DNA of 13,849 bases, taken from assembly GCA_009885445.1 (NCBI GenBank), contig VFKQ01000210.1, positions 1-13,849 on the forward strand, in the 5' to 3' direction. The notes below the pieces were generated by a model. It was not told the DNA's origin and ran no database searches. It saw only the letters and a program-made list of their open reading frames with translations. The stretch comes from Anaerolineaceae bacterium (lineage in GTDB: Bacteria; Chloroflexota; Anaerolineae; Anaerolineales; Villigracilaceae). Within the stretch, counting starts at the first letter, position 1, and each line of letters begins with the position of its first letter. The position numbers and the translations under genes are program-made. This document shows positions 1-6,889 of this stretch, piece after piece.

Positions 1-116
1 CCAGACGCGGATACGGCAACGCGTGTCTGCGTTTTGGGCGCGAACCAAAAATACCAGGCGATGAGAATTGTCATCACGAAGCCTGAAAGAATTACAAAGA
101 TTTGAATTGTTGTCAT
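1..116 (-). CDS. Membrane-anchored protein, N-terminal part only (cut by window edge); possible cupredoxin
   Basis: Only the first 38 codons are inside the window. They read MTTIQIFVILSGFVMTILIA followed by WYFWFAPKTQ and a polar stretch: a single hydrophobic helix (about residues 5-24) with no positive N-terminus or lipobox, so most likely a signal anchor. The start is well supported: its ATG overlaps the copA stop codon as ATGA, and a GAGGAGGAG ribosome binding site lies about 6 bases upstream, inside the end of copA. The overlap predicts translational coupling, so the product should act with CopA. From memory of the family, membrane-anchored cupredoxins encoded next to P-type copper ATPases begin like this, but the copper-binding part lies outside the window, so that identity is inference. 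Confidence 0.6.
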   Translation of the reverse strand, partial: MTTIQIFVILSGFVMTILIAWYFWFAPKTQTRVAVSAS

Positions 117-2719
117 ATTTGACTCCTCCTCGCACTGAACTTGGGCTTGAATCCGCGCAGACGATTGGCATTGCCAACAACCGTGACGGACGAGAATGCC
201 ATCGCCGCGCCTGCAATCAACGGACTGAGCAACAAGCCGAATAAAGGGAAGAGCACACCCATTGCAACAGGTATACCCAAAACATTGTAGAAAAATGCAC
301 CGACCAGATTTTGGTAAATATTGGCCATCGTGGCGCGGCTGACTTCGATGGCTGTGACCACGCCTTTGAGACTGCCTTTGATAAGCGTGATGTCCGAAGC
401 TTCGATGGCAACGTCTGTGCCCGTGCCGATGGCGAGACCGACGTCCGCTTGCGCCAGTGCGGGCGCGTCGTTGATACCATCGCCAACCATTGCGACTTTT
501 TTGCCTTCGGCCTGTAGTTGTTGAATATTTTTGGCTTTGTCTTCGGGAAGCACTTCCGCCAGAACACGCGTTACACCAACTTTGCGCGCAATCGCTTCGG
601 CGGTGCGGCGGTTATCGCCTGTGATCATCACCACTTCAATACCCATACTTTGCAGGGCTTTGATGGCTTCGGCAGAATCTTCCTTGACCGTATCTGCCAC
701 GGCGATGATGCCCGCGGCTTTGCCGTCGAGTGCAATGAACATCGGAGTCTTGCCATCGTCCGCGAGTGACTTTGATTTTTCTTCGAGCGAACCGAGCGCA
801 ATATTTTCGCGGTTCATCAGCTTGAGATTGCCGATCAAAATACTTTTACCTTCAACTTTTGCCGAAACACCATGACCAGGGATGGCTTCAAAATCTTTGA
901 CTTCCGCCAATTCCAATTTGCGCGCCTGTGCACCGTCGACGATGGCCTGCGCCAATGGATGTTCACTTACTTTTTCGACTGAAGAAGCTAATCTCAATAG
1001 TTCATCATCTTTCATGATTGGCTGGTCACTGATTACGATGTCTGTTAATTCAGGTTTACCTTTTGTGATTGTGCCTGTCTTATCCAGCACGACAGTTTGA
1101 ATGGCTCGCGCAGATTGAAGCGCTTCCCCCGAACGGATAAGAATCCCGTTCTCCGCACCTTTGCCGATGCCGACCATCAGACTCATCGGTGTGGCCAGCC
1201 CCAGCGCACAGGGACAGGCGATGATGAGCACAGTCACACTAGTAACGAGTGCGTAAACCAATTGCGGTTGCGGACCAATCACGAACCAGATGACAAAGGT
1301 CCACACGGCGAGAATCATCACAATCGGAACGAAATAACCAGAGACAGTATCAGCCAATCGCGCAATCGGAGCTTTGGAATTCTGTGCGTCCTGTACCATC
1401 TTGACGATCTGCGCCAATGCGGTGTCTTTACCAACCTTCGTTGTACGGAATTTAAACGCGCCAGTCTTGTTGATCGTCGCGCCAATGACTTCGTCGCCCA
1501 CCTTTTTGGAAGCAGGCAATGACTCACCCGTCAGCATCGACTCATCCACAGCGGAACTGCCTTCGACGATGACGCCATCCACAGGAATTTTTTCACCCGG
1601 GCGCACCTGAATCACATCGCCGACCAAAACTTCTTCAACGGGCAAATCCATTTCCTTGCCATCACGAATGACACGCGCTGTTTTGGCTTGCAAGCCCAAC
1701 AATTTTTTAATTGCCGAACTGGATTGTCCCTTGGCGCGGAGTTCAAGCGCTTGCCCTAAAACAACCAAAGCAATGACCACGGAAACGACATCATAAAATG
1801 GTTCCGATGTCCCTTCGGGAAAAACAGATGGAAACAAAATCGCAAAGGTCGAATATAACCACGCCGCGCCAGTACCCAGCGCGATCAATGTATTCATGTT
1901 TGCAGAGCGATGCTTGAACGACGAATACGCGCCAGTAAAAAAATCACTGCCCGACCAGAACATGACGGGCAATGTCAACAGCGCGGTCACACCCCACAAC
2001 AATCTCAGCGAGTCCATGCTCAGGTCGCGCAGAAACGGCACCACCTGGTAATACGCCGTCGCCAGAACAGGCACCGAGATCGCAGTTGCGAACCAAAATT
2101 TTTTCATCAACTTGCTGTATTCACGCACGTGGGCTTCTTCCTGTTTGTCAACGGGCGAGTCGCTTGTTGCGGGTCGCGGCTTGTAGCCCCATGTTTCAAT
2201 CGCCGCATTCAATTGGGAGAGCGTTGTTTTTTGCGGAAGATAATCCACTGATGCTTCTTGCGTGGCGATGTTGACAGTTGCATTCAAAACGCCTTGCGTA
2301 GATTTCAATTCATCCTCGATAAATTTTACGCAGGATGCACAGCGCAGATTCTCGATTCCAATTTTGACATTCGCACTGCCGACTTGAAAGCCAATGGATT
2401 TGACCGCGCCCACAAGTCGCGCTACATCCGCTTTCTGCGCGTCATACTGGACCTCGAGCCGGTTCGCCACTGCATTGACTTTTACCTCGCTGACGCCATC
2501 CAGCGCGCGCAGAGTCGACTCAAGATGCGTCGAATGCTTCTTCAACGGCAAGCCGCTCACGGGTAGTTCGATACGAGTGAGAGACATTTGCGGATTAAAT
2601 CCAGTCGTCGCAGACGTCACCAAAGTACGATGCGTCCCCGCCGCTGGCGGCCTTATCTGCTGACCATCATCCATACCAGCATGATCGCCGTCTTCATGTT
2701 TGTTGTGTGAGGTAATCAT
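113..2719 (-). CDS. copA: Cu+-exporting P1B-type ATPase CopA
   Basis: This 868-residue protein pumps Cu+ out of the cytoplasm using ATP. A His-rich N-terminal tail (H5, H8, H13) is followed by two HMA folds. The first, about residues 46-113, has no CxxC (GLPLKKHS stands where GMxCxxC is expected). The second, about 117-180, keeps CASC at 127-130. The pump core is complete: TGES 397-400, CPC 502-504 in the transport helix, DKTGT 546-550 (phosphorylated Asp 546), HP 587-588 and GDGINDAP from 746. YN (811-812) with P817, and M840 with S843-S844, are the signature of Cu+-selective P1B-1 pumps. The start at 2719 has GAGGT five bases upstream. It follows copZ but is separated from it by a terminator, and its stop overlaps the next gene. 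Copper induction through CsoR is inferred. Confidence 0.97.
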   Translation of the reverse strand: MITSHNKHEDGDHAGMDDGQQIRPPAAGTHRTLVTSATTGFNPQMSLTRIELPVSGLPLKKHSTHLESTLRALDGVSEVKVNAVANRLEVQYDAQKADVARLVGAVKSIGFQVGSANVKIGIENLRCASCVKFIEDELKSTQGVLNATVNIATQEASVDYLPQKTTLSQLNAAIETWGYKPRPATSDSPVDKQEEAHVREYSKLMKKFWFATAISVPVLATAYYQVVPFLRDLSMDSLRLLWGVTALLTLPVMFWSGSDFFTGAYSSFKHRSANMNTLIALGTGAAWLYSTFAILFPSVFPEGTSEPFYDVVSVVIALVVLGQALELRAKGQSSSAIKKLLGLQAKTARVIRDGKEMDLPVEEVLVGDVIQVRPGEKIPVDGVIVEGSSAVDESMLTGESLPASKKVGDEVIGATINKTGAFKFRTTKVGKDTALAQIVKMVQDAQNSKAPIARLADTVSGYFVPIVMILAVWTFVIWFVIGPQPQLVYALVTSVTVLIIACPCALGLATPMSLMVGIGKGAENGILIRSGEALQSARAIQTVVLDKTGTITKGKPELTDIVISDQPIMKDDELLRLASSVEKVSEHPLAQAIVDGAQARKLELAEVKDFEAIPGHGVSAKVEGKSILIGNLKLMNRENIALGSLEEKSKSLADDGKTPMFIALDGKAAGIIAVADTVKEDSAEAIKALQSMGIEVVMITGDNRRTAEAIARKVGVTRVLAEVLPEDKAKNIQQLQAEGKKVAMVGDGINDAPALAQADVGLAIGTGTDVAIEASDITLIKGSLKGVVTAIEVSRATMANIYQNLVGAFFYNVLGIPVAMGVLFPLFGLLLSPLIAGAAMAFSSVTVVGNANRLRGFKPKFSARRSQI

Positions 2720-2739
2720 TGTGACCTCGATACGAACAT

Positions 2740-2771
2740 AAAAAATGCTGGGGGACTTGGGTCCCCCAGCA
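2740..2771 (-). terminator. Intrinsic terminator between copZ and copA
   Basis: Read on the minus strand, a perfect 11-bp stem (TGCTGGGGGAC paired with GTCCCCCAGCA, 4-base loop) is followed directly by six T residues. It lies after the copZ stop and about 20 bases before the copA start, too close for an ordinary copA promoter in between. It should end or attenuate transcription inside the copper operon. The same palindrome also resembles a GGGAC-N4-GTCCC protein site, but the T-run favours a terminator. Confidence 0.85.
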
Positions 2772-2774
2772 GGA

Positions 2775-2993
2775 TTAGATAGTAATCAATCCCTCGGCGG
2801 GATAGTTAATCTCAGAGAGCAAGGCGCGAATCTTCTGCTCGTCGGCGGGAGCATCAAACGAGATTTCCACTTTCTTCGTGGGGAAGTCGGCTTTGACAGA
2901 TTGCACACCTGCGAGTTCGCGCAGTTCCATTTCGATGGTGTGGTTGCAGTGAGCGCAATGCATGGCGGGGACGGAATAGGTTACGGTGTTCAT
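2775..2993 (-). CDS. copZ: CopZ-type copper chaperone (single HMA domain)
   Basis: A 72-residue soluble protein that is a single heavy-metal-associated domain. The metal site MHCAHC has its cysteines at 13 and 16, followed by the usual helix (residues 14-27) and the GVQSVKADF strand typical of the family. Such chaperones carry Cu+ to the CopA pump or to CsoR. The length is standard. The ATG at 2993 is preceded by AAGGAG eight bases upstream. It sits between the cupredoxin lipoprotein gene (35 bases upstream) and copA (55 bases downstream, across a terminator), so its mRNA should be more abundant than that of copA. The extra His inside the CxxC (CAHC) and just before it is seen in other bacterial CopZ proteins and fits copper or silver rather than a broad metal range. 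Confidence 0.92.
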   Translation of the reverse strand: MNTVTYSVPAMHCAHCNHTIEMELRELAGVQSVKADFPTKKVEISFDAPADEQKIRALLSEINYPAEGLITI

Positions 2994-3028
2994 GGTTTTT
3001 TCTCCTTGATTGGGTGGGTGGATTATTT

Positions 3029-3454
3029 TTATTCAGGCGCGACAACGATTAACGTGCCAAGCATACCGGCCTCTTTGTGGCCTTCGACGGTGCAGATGAA
3101 CTCATACTGACCAGCCTTTTGTGGGGTAAACACGAGAGTGCTGGACCCGCCGGCTGAGGTAGCAACATGGATGACATATTCAGATGCGTGAGCAGAATGT
3201 CCTTGCATAGAACTATCGGTTGTGTTTCCGCTAATCTCAGTGGCATCCAAGGCAACGATCGCAAAGTCATGCGTGACCTTGCCGTTATTGACGAATTTAA
3301 TCGTGACCGCCTGCCCAAGTGGGACGCTCAGAACTCCCGGGCTAAACTGGAAATCCGTCTCTGTGACGGTGATCGCCGCGCTCGGGGCGGGTGGCGCTCC
3401 ACATGCGGTCAGCAGGAACGCGAGGGCGATCATGATCGAAAATACTTTCTTCAT
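3029..3454 (-). CDS. Cupredoxin lipoprotein (plastocyanin-like) in the copper operon
   Basis: A 141-residue exported lipoprotein. The signal peptide MKKVFSIMIALAFLLTAC carries a lipobox (LTAC, lipidated Cys 18). The mature part is one cupredoxin fold with a complete type 1 copper site: H62 (in THDF), C121, H126 and M131, spaced C-x4-H-x4-M. It should sit outside the cytoplasmic membrane and bind one copper ion, either as an electron carrier or as an extracytoplasmic copper sink. It has GGAGG eight bases before the ATG and follows csoR by 20 bases, which predicts co-transcription and copper induction. The ligand positions C121/H126/M131 are identical to those of the second cupredoxin at 3988-4446, suggesting related proteins placed under two different regulators. 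The electron partner is unknown. Confidence 0.88.
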   Translation of the reverse strand: MKKVFSIMIALAFLLTACGAPPAPSAAITVTETDFQFSPGVLSVPLGQAVTIKFVNNGKVTHDFAIVALDATEISGNTTDSSMQGHSAHASEYVIHVATSAGGSSTLVFTPQKAGQYEFICTVEGHKEAGMLGTLIVVAPE

Positions 3455-3474
3455 CTTGTTTCCTCCAATGGAAT

Positions 3475-3744
3475 TTAAACTTTGTTCGACATTTCAAACA
3501 CTTCGGTAATTTCTTTCAGCACACGTTCGCGCTCTTTCACGTTGTTACCCTTGATGGCGGTGATGACGCACGAGTTCAAATGATTCTCCAGAATCTTTGT
3601 ACTGACCTTGTTCAACGCGGCATCCACGGCTTGAATCTGACGGATGACATCTATGCAGTATGCGTCCTGCTCCAACATGCCGATGATGCCGCGCAAATGG
3701 CCTTCGATGGTTTTAAGTCGGCGGATAGTGTTGTCGTTTTCCAT
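3475..3744 (-). CDS. csoR: Copper-sensing repressor CsoR
   Basis: This 89-residue all-helical protein belongs to the CsoR/RcnR family (DUF156). The N-terminus RRLKTIEGHLRGIIGMLE is the family hallmark. The copper ligands C30, H55 and C59 (in YCIDV and ENHLNSC) are all present in the Cys-His-Cys arrangement that separates copper sensors from RcnR (nickel/cobalt), FrmR (formaldehyde) and CstR (sulfide). In known CsoR proteins the copper-free form binds DNA and Cu+ binding releases it. It is the first gene of the minus-strand copper operon, with GAGG six bases before the ATG. The palindrome at 3786-3804, 42 bases upstream, is a fitting operator, so self-repression and control of the following copper genes are expected. 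Confidence 0.94.
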   Translation of the reverse strand: MENDNTIRRLKTIEGHLRGIIGMLEQDAYCIDVIRQIQAVDAALNKVSTKILENHLNSCVITAIKGNNVKERERVLKEITEVFEMSNKV

Positions 3745-3785
3745 GGGTGCCTCGCTGTTTGAGAAGCTGTCTGCTGAGTTCTTCT

Positions 3786-3804
3786 TACCCCCCCCAGGGG
3801 GGTA
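3786..3804. promoter_or_regulatory. Probable CsoR operator
   Basis: A perfect 8-bp inverted repeat, TACCCCCC and GGGGGGTA, with a 3-base spacer. Known CsoR operators are GC-rich pseudo-palindromes of the TACCC/GGGTA type, and this one lies directly upstream of csoR. It overlaps the start point predicted from the minus-strand -10 box at 3810-3815, a position that suits repression. The next gene on the other side starts 184 bases away, so control of that side is less likely. Confidence 0.8.
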
Positions 3805-3809
3805 GGGTT

Positions 3810-3815
3810 AATATA
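3810..3815 (-). promoter_or_regulatory. Candidate -10 box of the csoR operon
   Basis: On the minus strand this reads TATATT, about 66 bases upstream of the csoR start codon, placing transcription start near 3803 within the operator palindrome. No good -35 hexamer is visible at the right distance, so the promoter is inferred mainly from the -10 match and the operator position. Confidence 0.45.
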
Positions 3816-3869
3816 TCACAAAATAATTTTTAGCCGTAATTGTCGGCAAAGGCAAATGTCACTTCCATT

Positions 3870-3885
3870 TGTGACAATCATCACT
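3870..3885 (+). promoter_or_regulatory. CRP/FNR-family binding site upstream of the nitrite reduction cluster
   Basis: TGTGA-N6-TCACT matches the CRP-type consensus TGTGA-N6-TCACA at 9 of 10 half-site positions. An overlapping second inverted repeat, TGTCAC-N8-GTGACA (3857-3876), shares the central GTGA. The centre (3877.5) is about 41.5 bases upstream of the start point predicted from the TACACT box at 3908-3913, the usual place for a class II activator. A regulator of the CRP/FNR superfamily sensing NO, O2 or redox state is a reasonable guess; none is encoded in the window. Confidence 0.55.
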
Positions 3886-3907
3886 GGCTCGTTTTGTCTT
3901 CAAGCCC

Positions 3908-3913
3908 TACACT
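3908..3913 (+). promoter_or_regulatory. Candidate -10 box of the cupredoxin/oxidase transcript
   Basis: TACACT matches the -10 consensus TATAAT at four positions and has no recognisable -35 hexamer 17 bases upstream, as expected for an activator-dependent promoter. Start would be near 3919-3920, leaving a leader of about 68 bases before the ATG at 3988. Confidence 0.4.
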
Positions 3914-3987
3914 ACAGCCTGAAAATTCAATTCAGAGTAAGTTGCTCAGTTTAGGCAATTTCCAATTCTTCACCAAGGAGATCCAGT

Positions 3988-4446
3988 ATGAAAAAATTTC
4001 GTAACATCCTAACTCTAGGCCTGATGGTAGTCTTGATGCTTTCCGCGTGCGGAGGAAGCGGCGCCCAAGCCGGCACCGGCAAAACCGTGGAATACACCCT
4101 GCAGGCAACCTTGAAAGACGGGCGCATGGTTTACATCGGCCTAGGCGGTGACATCCACGGACAGGTCAACCCGGTGCTGAAGGCCAACGTGGGCGACACC
4201 GTCAAAGTGACCCTCTCAAGCATTGACGGCACCGAACACAATATTTCCTTCCTCGATTTCGGGATTGATTCAGAGCATGTGCTTGGCCAGGGCTCCAGCG
4301 TCACAGTCACTTTCTTTGTAGATAAGGGCGGCACCTTTGATTATTACTGCACAATTCCTGGTCATCGCGAGGCCGGCATGGCCGGAAGCTTTGAGGTGAC
4401 TGGCGAAAGCCTGTCCTCTTCCGGCACCAACAGCGCAGCCCCCTAG
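3988..4446 (+). CDS. Cupredoxin lipoprotein of the nitrite reductase cluster
   Basis: A 152-residue lipoprotein with signal MKKFRNILTLGLMVVLMLSAC and lipobox LSAC (Cys 21). The single cupredoxin domain (about 35-137) has type 1 copper ligands H84, C121, H126 and M131, with C-x4-H-x4-M spacing in the loop CTIPGHREAGM. The segment GRMVYIGLGGDIHGQVNPVL resembles the extra N-terminal cupredoxin domain fused to some bacterial NirK and multicopper oxidases, here as a separate gene. It ends in a Ser/Thr-rich tail. AAGGAG precedes the start by seven bases. The next gene, 75 bases downstream, is the two-domain oxidase, so transcription is probably shared. The likely role is electron transfer to the oxidase or NirK on the outer membrane face. 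This is inferred from context. Confidence 0.87.
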   Translation: MKKFRNILTLGLMVVLMLSACGGSGAQAGTGKTVEYTLQATLKDGRMVYIGLGGDIHGQVNPVLKANVGDTVKVTLSSIDGTEHNISFLDFGIDSEHVLGQGSSVTVTFFVDKGGTFDYYCTIPGHREAGMAGSFEVTGESLSSSGTNSAAP

Positions 4447-4521
4447 CCGTCAACCTGGCCGCGCCGGAAATATTGCAAGGCGAAATCCTTCGCACACAAT
4501 TTTCAAAAAGGAAAACCTAGC

Positions 4522-5523
4522 ATGAGCGCTAAAATTTCACGTAAAGACTTTCTAAAATTTGCCGGCGTTGCTGTTGCAGGTGGAGTCATAGCCGCTTGCC
4601 AGCCGGCCGTCCGCGCAGCGCCGACAATGGCGCATACTGCCTTGCCTCAAGCGCAGGGCGATGATATGGACGCCATGCACGAAGCCGGCGTAAAGAAATT
4701 TGTAGAGTTGATCGGCAAGGACTCAAAGTTCTGGAGCAACCCGCTTAAATTCAAAATGGACGGTGACGTGAAAGTGTTTGAAGTCATCGCACAGGATATT
4801 GAGTGGGAAGTGGCCGAAGGACAAACTGTGCAGGCCATGGCCTACAATGGCTCGGTGCCCGGCCCCGAGATTCGCGTTACTGAAGGCGACAAGGTGCGCG
4901 TTATTCTAACCAACGAAATGGAACAGAGCACTGCCATTCACTTCCACGGCCTGTTGATTCCCAACGCCATGGATGGCGTACCCTTCATCACACAGCCTGT
5001 AGTTAAAAAAGGCGAGACCTTCACCTATGAATTCACCGTGCGCAACCCAGGCACGCACATGTATCACTCGCACCACAACGCCGCAGAGCAGGTGACCAAG
5101 GGCTTGCTCGGCGCATTCATCATCGAACCGAAAGACAAAACACTCGAGCCAGCATACGACAGCGACTACGTAATGATTCTGAACGACAGCGGCGTAGGCT
5201 TCACCATCAACGGAAAATCATTCCCCTACACCCAGCCCATTCTCGCCAAAGTCGGCGAGCGCATTCGCATTCGCTATATGAATGAAGGCGTACAGATTCA
5301 TCCGATGCACACCCACGGCTTCCCGATGACCGTCTTCAGCCGCGACGGCTGGGCGCAGACTCCCTTCCAATGCGACACGCTCATGGTCGGCCCGGGCGAA
5401 CGCTGGGACGTAATCGTCACCCCAGATTCTGCCGGCATCTGGGCCTTCCACTGCCACGTGTTAACTCACGCCGAATCGGCACACGGCATGTTCGGCATGG
5501 TCACGGCCATCGTCGTCTCGTAA
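4522..5523 (+). CDS. Two-domain multicopper oxidase, Tat-type lipoprotein
   Basis: A 333-residue exported copper enzyme. The N-terminus has SRKDFLKFAG (a Tat motif with RK in place of RR), a hydrophobic stretch and a lipobox (Cys 26). Two cupredoxin domains follow (about 85-205 and 210-333). All four multicopper oxidase motifs are present: HFH 140-142, HSH 182-184, HPMHTH 260-265 and HCH 310-312 with H316 and M323. Eight His can therefore form the trinuclear centre at the domain interface, and the type 1 site (H260, C311, H316, M323) is in domain 2 only. That pattern is of small laccase-like two-domain oxidases, not of NirK, whose trinuclear ligands differ. Oxidation of Cu+ or an organic donor with O2 is plausible; the substrate is unknown. 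An AAAAAGGAAAA ribosome binding site precedes it, and a terminator follows at once. Confidence 0.88.
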   Translation: MSAKISRKDFLKFAGVAVAGGVIAACQPAVRAAPTMAHTALPQAQGDDMDAMHEAGVKKFVELIGKDSKFWSNPLKFKMDGDVKVFEVIAQDIEWEVAEGQTVQAMAYNGSVPGPEIRVTEGDKVRVILTNEMEQSTAIHFHGLLIPNAMDGVPFITQPVVKKGETFTYEFTVRNPGTHMYHSHHNAAEQVTKGLLGAFIIEPKDKTLEPAYDSDYVMILNDSGVGFTINGKSFPYTQPILAKVGERIRIRYMNEGVQIHPMHTHGFPMTVFSRDGWAQTPFQCDTLMVGPGERWDVIVTPDSAGIWAFHCHVLTHAESAHGMFGMVTAIVVS

Positions 5524-5532
5524 GAAATTACG

Positions 5533-5570
5533 TTGAAAAACGACCTACGAATCCGCAGGTCGTTTTTCAA
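5533..5570 (+). terminator. Intrinsic terminator after the multicopper oxidase gene
   Basis: A perfect 14-bp inverted repeat (left arm TTGAAAAACGACCT, right arm AGGTCGTTTTTCAA, 10-base loop) starts nine bases after the stop codon. The GC core CGACCT/AGGTCG is followed by TTTTT on the plus strand and, by symmetry, on the minus strand, so it may work in both directions. It implies that nirK downstream depends on read-through or a separate promoter. Confidence 0.82.
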
Positions 5571-5595
5571 CTACACCCTGTCTCAAAATATTCGC

Positions 5596-5640
5596 GGCCC
5601 GTTCAAGATCCCGCTATTCGTTCGTCGGGCTGAACGGCCC
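5596..5640 (+). other. Leader hairpin upstream of nirK
   Basis: GGCCCGTTCA (5596-5605) pairs with TGAACGGCCC (5631-5640) with one C-C mismatch, and an inner CCCG/CGGG helix (5610-5613 with 5626-5629) extends it. It ends four bases before the AAGGAG of nirK and has no T-run, so it is not a terminator. It may affect mRNA stability or ribosome access. The function is unknown. Confidence 0.5.
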
Positions 5641-5655
5641 AACAAGGAGAACAAC

Positions 5656-6876
5656 ATGGAACTCATCACCTATCTCTGGCAATACATCGTCGAAGTATTC
5701 GGACTTCTCATCGCATACGTCTTTGCGGGAATATTAATTTTCCTGATTCTGCGCCAATTTCATTCAAAGAAGATCACTGCCGCGCTGGTTGTAATATTTA
5801 TTGGAATTTCCATTGCCTTTTACATCCCCAACGGAATTCCAAATGAATTGGCATATCCTATGTCCCTGCGCTCATTCGGGCCGGGGCAAAGCCCAAACCT
5901 ACCGGTTGAAAACGTGCTCAATTTCTTCAAAAATTTCAATGATTTTGAACGAGTAGCCGACATCGCACGCAACCCCAATGATGTTCCAAAAAATATCGTT
6001 TATGGCACGGATGGCATGATTGAAGTGAACCTGACCACTAAAGAGGTCATCGCTGAAATGGCTGATGGCACCACCATCAACTATTGGACGTTTGATGGCA
6101 CCGTGCCTGGGCCATTTATCCGCGGGCGCGTTGGTGATACAGTCCGCTTAACCATTACCAATGATCCAACGAGTTTGCACCCGCACAACGTGGATTTCCA
6201 CGCAGTCACCGGCCCTGGCGGCGGCGCGGCGGCAACCATTGTTGCACCCGGTGAGACCAAAAGCATGACCTTCAAATTATTAAATCCGGGTCTATTCATC
6301 TATCATTGCGCGTTCGGAAATCCCGGCCTGCACATGACGCACGGCATGTACGGATTAATCCTCGTCGAACCTGAAGGCGGGCTTCCCCCTGTGGATCAAG
6401 AGTTCTACATTGTACAAGGTGAGTTCTATACCGAAGGCGGGCTTGGCCGCGAAGGCCTGCAACTCTTCGATACCCAAGGCTACCTTGACGGCAAGGCGCA
6501 ATACGTAGTCTTCAACGGACGCACCGGCGCTCTGATGGACCACATGACCGCCAAGGTCGGTGACAAGATTCGCATGTACGTCGGCAACGGCGGCGTCAAC
6601 CTGATTTCAAGTTTCCATGTCATCGGCGAAATCTTCGACTTCGTCTATCGCGAAGGCGACCTCGTCACGTCCCCGGCGCAAGGCCTGCAAACCACGCTCA
6701 TTCCCGCTGGCGGCGCGGTGATGGTCGAGTTCACCGTCGAATACCCCGGCAACTACATCCTCGTAGACCACGCCCTCGCTCGCGTAGATCGCGGCGCATG
6801 GGGCATTCTCCACGTAGAAGGCGAAGCCGACCCCAGCATCTACAACGGCGATGTGCAAACTGGAAGTGGGCACTAA
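5656..6876 (+). CDS. nirK: Copper-containing nitrite reductase NirK, membrane-anchored
   Basis: A 406-residue enzyme reducing nitrite to nitric oxide. Residues about 11-33 and 40-57 are hydrophobic helices, so it is membrane-anchored and not freely exported. Two cupredoxin domains follow. Expected residues are all present: type 1 copper H177, C218, H226, M231; type 2 copper H182, H217, H372; catalytic D180 (HNVDFH) and H321 (SFHVIGEIF). The loop between Cys and the second type 1 His is C-x7-H, as in class II enzymes. The sequence HMTHGM has His 229 where Ser or similar is usual. The ATG at 5656 was chosen because AAGGAG lies six bases upstream. The reading frame is open back to 5533, but that stretch is terminator and leader. 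No typical NO reductase is in the window. Confidence 0.94.
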   Translation: MELITYLWQYIVEVFGLLIAYVFAGILIFLILRQFHSKKITAALVVIFIGISIAFYIPNGIPNELAYPMSLRSFGPGQSPNLPVENVLNFFKNFNDFERVADIARNPNDVPKNIVYGTDGMIEVNLTTKEVIAEMADGTTINYWTFDGTVPGPFIRGRVGDTVRLTITNDPTSLHPHNVDFHAVTGPGGGAAATIVAPGETKSMTFKLLNPGLFIYHCAFGNPGLHMTHGMYGLILVEPEGGLPPVDQEFYIVQGEFYTEGGLGREGLQLFDTQGYLDGKAQYVVFNGRTGALMDHMTAKVGDKIRMYVGNGGVNLISSFHVIGEIFDFVYREGDLVTSPAQGLQTTLIPAGGAVMVEFTVEYPGNYILVDHALARVDRGAWGILHVEGEADPSIYNGDVQTGSGH

Positions 6877-6889
6877 ATAGTATGAACAT

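Noticed and set aside
3788..3802. C8/G6 runs as a possible assembly or sequencing error
   Set aside because: The runs form a perfect 8-bp palindrome of the known CsoR operator type in the right place, so biology explains them. The unequal run lengths may still hide a one-base error.
5533..5655. Upstream extension of the nirK reading frame from a TTG at 5533
   Set aside because: The extension would translate the terminator and leader hairpin, has no ribosome binding site, and gives a charged N-terminus before the membrane helix. ATG 5656 has AAGGAG at proper distance.
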